The notes under the pieces were generated by a model. The model did no database searches. It saw only the letters and a list, made by a program, of their open reading frames with translations, and was not told the DNA's origin. Below are positions 62,568 through 64,000 of a DNA stretch of 64,000 nucleotides, in pieces. The position numbers were made by a program, and so were the translations under genes. The first letter of the stretch is position 1; each line of letters opens with the position of its first letter. Source of the DNA: Asticcacaulis excentricus. GTDB taxonomy: Bacteria; Pseudomonadota; Alphaproteobacteria; Caulobacterales; Caulobacteraceae. The stretch spans positions 1 through 64,000 of the forward strand of contig NZ_AP018828.1 in the NCBI RefSeq assembly GCF_003966695.1, read 5' to 3'.

Positions 62568-62592
62568 CATTGCATATTGTATACGGTATATA
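62568..62592. promoter_or_regulatory. TATAC-N-GTATA operator, site 2 (between the divergent hydroxyproline genes)
   Basis: CATTGCATATTG leads into TATACGGTATA (62580-62590), the same palindrome and flank as site 1 in inverted orientation. It sits in the 71-bp gap between the dehydrogenase and the DapA-like gene, so one regulator could control both. No GntR-type gene is in the window. Confidence 0.65.
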
Positions 62593-62619
62593 TTCTTACG
62601 CAAGCAGTTGGAGTAAACT

Positions 62620-63534
62620 ATGAAAGTCGATTGGCGCGGCGTATTCCCGGCGGTCACCACTCAATTCAAAGAAGACCTATCCATTGACGTGCCCGAAAGC
62701 CAGCGCGTAATCGACGATCTGATCAAGGACGGCGTGACCGGCATCATCGCGCTCGGCACCTGCGGTGAGAACAATTCGCTGGAGCCTGACGAAAAGCGGA
62801 TGCTGCTGTCCGCCATTGTCGAAGTCGTCAATGGTCGCGTGCCGGTCGTCGTCGGCACTTCCGAACTGACCACGCCGCGCGCCGTCGCTTTTGCGCGCGA
62901 TGCCGAAACCATCGGTGCCAATGGCCTGATGCTGCTGCCGGCCATGGTCTATGTGCCGAAGACGAATGAGCTGGTTGAGCACTTCACGCAGGTGGCCAAT
63001 GCCACCGCCCTGCCGATCATGCTCTACAACAACCCGACCGCCTACCGCGTCAATATCGGCAATGATGCGCTCGAAGCGCTGCGTCCGGTGAAGAACATCG
63101 TGGCGATCAAGGAATCCGCCGCCGATACGCGCCGCTTCACCGACGTCTATAACGCCTTTGGCAGCCGCTATTCGATCTTCGCCGGTCTCGACGACGTGGC
63201 CTATGAAGGCCTGCTGCTGGGCGCGCAGGGCTGGGTGTCGGGCCTGACCTCGGCCTTCCCGCACGAATCCGTCATGCTGGTCAAGGCGCTGGAAGCGGGC
63301 GACACCAAGACCGCGCTCGAAATCTATCGCTGGTTCCTGCCGCTGCTGCACCTCGATGCCGAGCACGATCTGGTGCAGTCGATCAAGCTGGCCGAGCAGG
63401 TCATGGGCCGCGGCTCTGAGCGCGTACGTATGCCGCGTATGCCGCTGATCGGGGAGCGCCGCGCCCAGATCATCAAAATGGTCGAAGACGCCGCCGCCTC
63501 GCGCCCGTCGCTGAGCATCAACAAGGCGGCGTAA
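62620..63534 (+). CDS. DapA-superfamily deaminase/lyase (probable 1-pyrroline-4-hydroxy-2-carboxylate deaminase)
   Basis: The protein has 304 residues with the class-I aldolase fold. TCGENNSLEPDEKRMLL, VGTSELTTPRAVAFARDAE, YNNPTAYRVNI with the catalytic Tyr and VAIKESAADTRRFTD with the Schiff-base Lys are visible. A dihydrodipicolinate-synthase role is possible. However, the divergent FAD dehydrogenase and the downstream epimerase point to the pathway deaminase that yields alpha-ketoglutarate semialdehyde. The matching dehydrogenase should lie beyond the window. Confidence 0.85.
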   Translation: MKVDWRGVFPAVTTQFKEDLSIDVPESQRVIDDLIKDGVTGIIALGTCGENNSLEPDEKRMLLSAIVEVVNGRVPVVVGTSELTTPRAVAFARDAETIGANGLMLLPAMVYVPKTNELVEHFTQVANATALPIMLYNNPTAYRVNIGNDALEALRPVKNIVAIKESAADTRRFTDVYNAFGSRYSIFAGLDDVAYEGLLLGAQGWVSGLTSAFPHESVMLVKALEAGDTKTALEIYRWFLPLLHLDAEHDLVQSIKLAEQVMGRGSERVRMPRMPLIGERRAQIIKMVEDAAASRPSLSINKAA

Positions 63535-63628
63535 GCTCCGTACCCCGCAAAGTGGGGAGATATAAAAATCCGCGCCAAAGCGAAGGGCCAACCAGAGCTA
63601 AGGCGCGTCCTTATTGATTTCCATGAAA

Positions 63629-63658
63629 AAGTATCCCGATTTATCGGGAGACTTTTTT
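63629..63658 (+). terminator. hairpin with T-run directly before the epimerase start
   Basis: TCCCGAT-TT-ATCGGGA (63634-63649), extended by AAGT/ACTT, is followed by TTTTTT (63653-63658). An ATG at 63659 comes right after the T-run and another at 63671 follows. It may terminate the DapA-like message or act as an attenuator for the epimerase. A smaller CCCC/GGGG hairpin lies at 63543-63557. Confidence 0.65.
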
Positions 63659-63670
63659 ATGAGGCCCCCT

Positions 63671-64000
63671 ATGCGTCACACCTTCTTCTGCATTGATGGT
63701 CACACCGCCGGTAATCCGGTGCGTCTGGTGGCGGGCGGTGCACCGCTGTTGCGCGGATCGAACATGTCCGAGCGTCGGCAGGACTTCCTGAACCGCTTCG
63801 ACTGGATCCGTACCGGCCTGTGCTATGAGCCGCGCGGTCACGATATGATGTCGGGCGGTTTCCTCTATCCGCCGACGCGCGAGGACACCGACGCCGGTAT
63901 CCTGTTTATCGAAACCTCCGGCTGCCTGCCCATGTGCGGCCACGGCACTATCGGCATGGTGACCTTCGCGCTGGAAAACGGCCTGATCACGCCGCGCACA
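63671..64000 (+). CDS. 4-hydroxyproline epimerase (3' truncated by window end)
   Basis: About 110 residues are in the window. The start MRHTFFCIDGHTAGNPVRLV and the active-site segment SGCLPMCGHGTIGMVTFALE identify the proline racemase family. The MCGHGT Cys is one of the two catalytic thiols; the second lies beyond the end. It converts trans-4-hydroxy-L-proline to the cis-D form, the first step of the pathway. I use ATG 63671 with GAGG 6 nt upstream; ATG 63659 is in frame and also has GGGAGA upstream. Proline racemase itself cannot be fully excluded. Confidence 0.9.
   Translation, partial: MRHTFFCIDGHTAGNPVRLVAGGAPLLRGSNMSERRQDFLNRFDWIRTGLCYEPRGHDMMSGGFLYPPTREDTDAGILFIETSGCLPMCGHGTIGMVTFALENGLITPRT

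Overview
The window looks like chromosome from a high-GC alphaproteobacterium of the Caulobacteraceae, probably Asticcacaulis or a close relative. This is inferred from gene content: TonB-dependent receptors, plant-polysaccharide genes, a cbb3 oxidase cluster, a TorF-type porin and the xerD/aroK-aroB/accA neighbourhood. No 16S rRNA gene is present to confirm it. I see no tRNA or rRNA gene, prophage, intact insertion sequence or CRISPR array.

Layout. 1-6.2 kb: a secreted DUF3298-like protein, an MscS channel, an M1 metallopeptidase, a small DUF6702-like protein, and a ribbon-helix-helix/membrane-protein pair. 6.3-10.1 kb: housekeeping genes accA, xerD, aroK and aroB. 10.1-16 kb: an RND efflux operon with a divergent TetR repressor and its probable operator. 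16-27 kb: a zinc-ribbon protein, a neutral zinc metallopeptidase, a Crp/Fnr regulator and a complete cbb3 oxidase locus (ccoNOQP, then ccoG-H-S-I with S and I in swapped order). 27-30 kb: a two-PAS soluble chemoreceptor and an orphan LuxR-type regulator.

30-39 kb holds an esterase, a TetR regulator, an alpha/beta hydrolase, a TonB receptor and an MFS carrier. It continues with 3-hydroxybutyrate dehydrogenase and a two-subunit CoA transferase. Four matching palindromes (TTCAAC-N4-GTTGAA type) in this stretch suggest one regulon for ester or hydroxybutyrate use. 39-45 kb is an eroded plant-polymer region: TonB-receptor and GH95 fucosidase remnants lie among an esterase, a pectinesterase, an IclR regulator and a hexuronate transporter. 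It also holds two candidate structured RNAs.

45-51 kb: a MacAB-like ABC system with a divergent two-component system. 51-57 kb: a TorF porin, dctA and divergent dctBD, in which DctD lacks the sigma-54 GAFTGA loop. 57-64 kb: a periplasmic GH2 beta-galactosidase, then a hydroxyproline/proline-peptide catabolic set: M24 prolidase, FAD D-amino-acid dehydrogenase, DapA-like deaminase and 4-hydroxyproline epimerase (cut by the window end). A TATAC-N-GTATA operator is shared between this set and the beta-galactosidase.

Intergenic DNA carries at least three dispersed repeat families: a ~100 bp element in three copies, long Y-shaped inverted repeats in two copies, and bulged hairpins in three copies. 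One Y-shaped repeat supplies the start region and the N-terminal codons of a gene.
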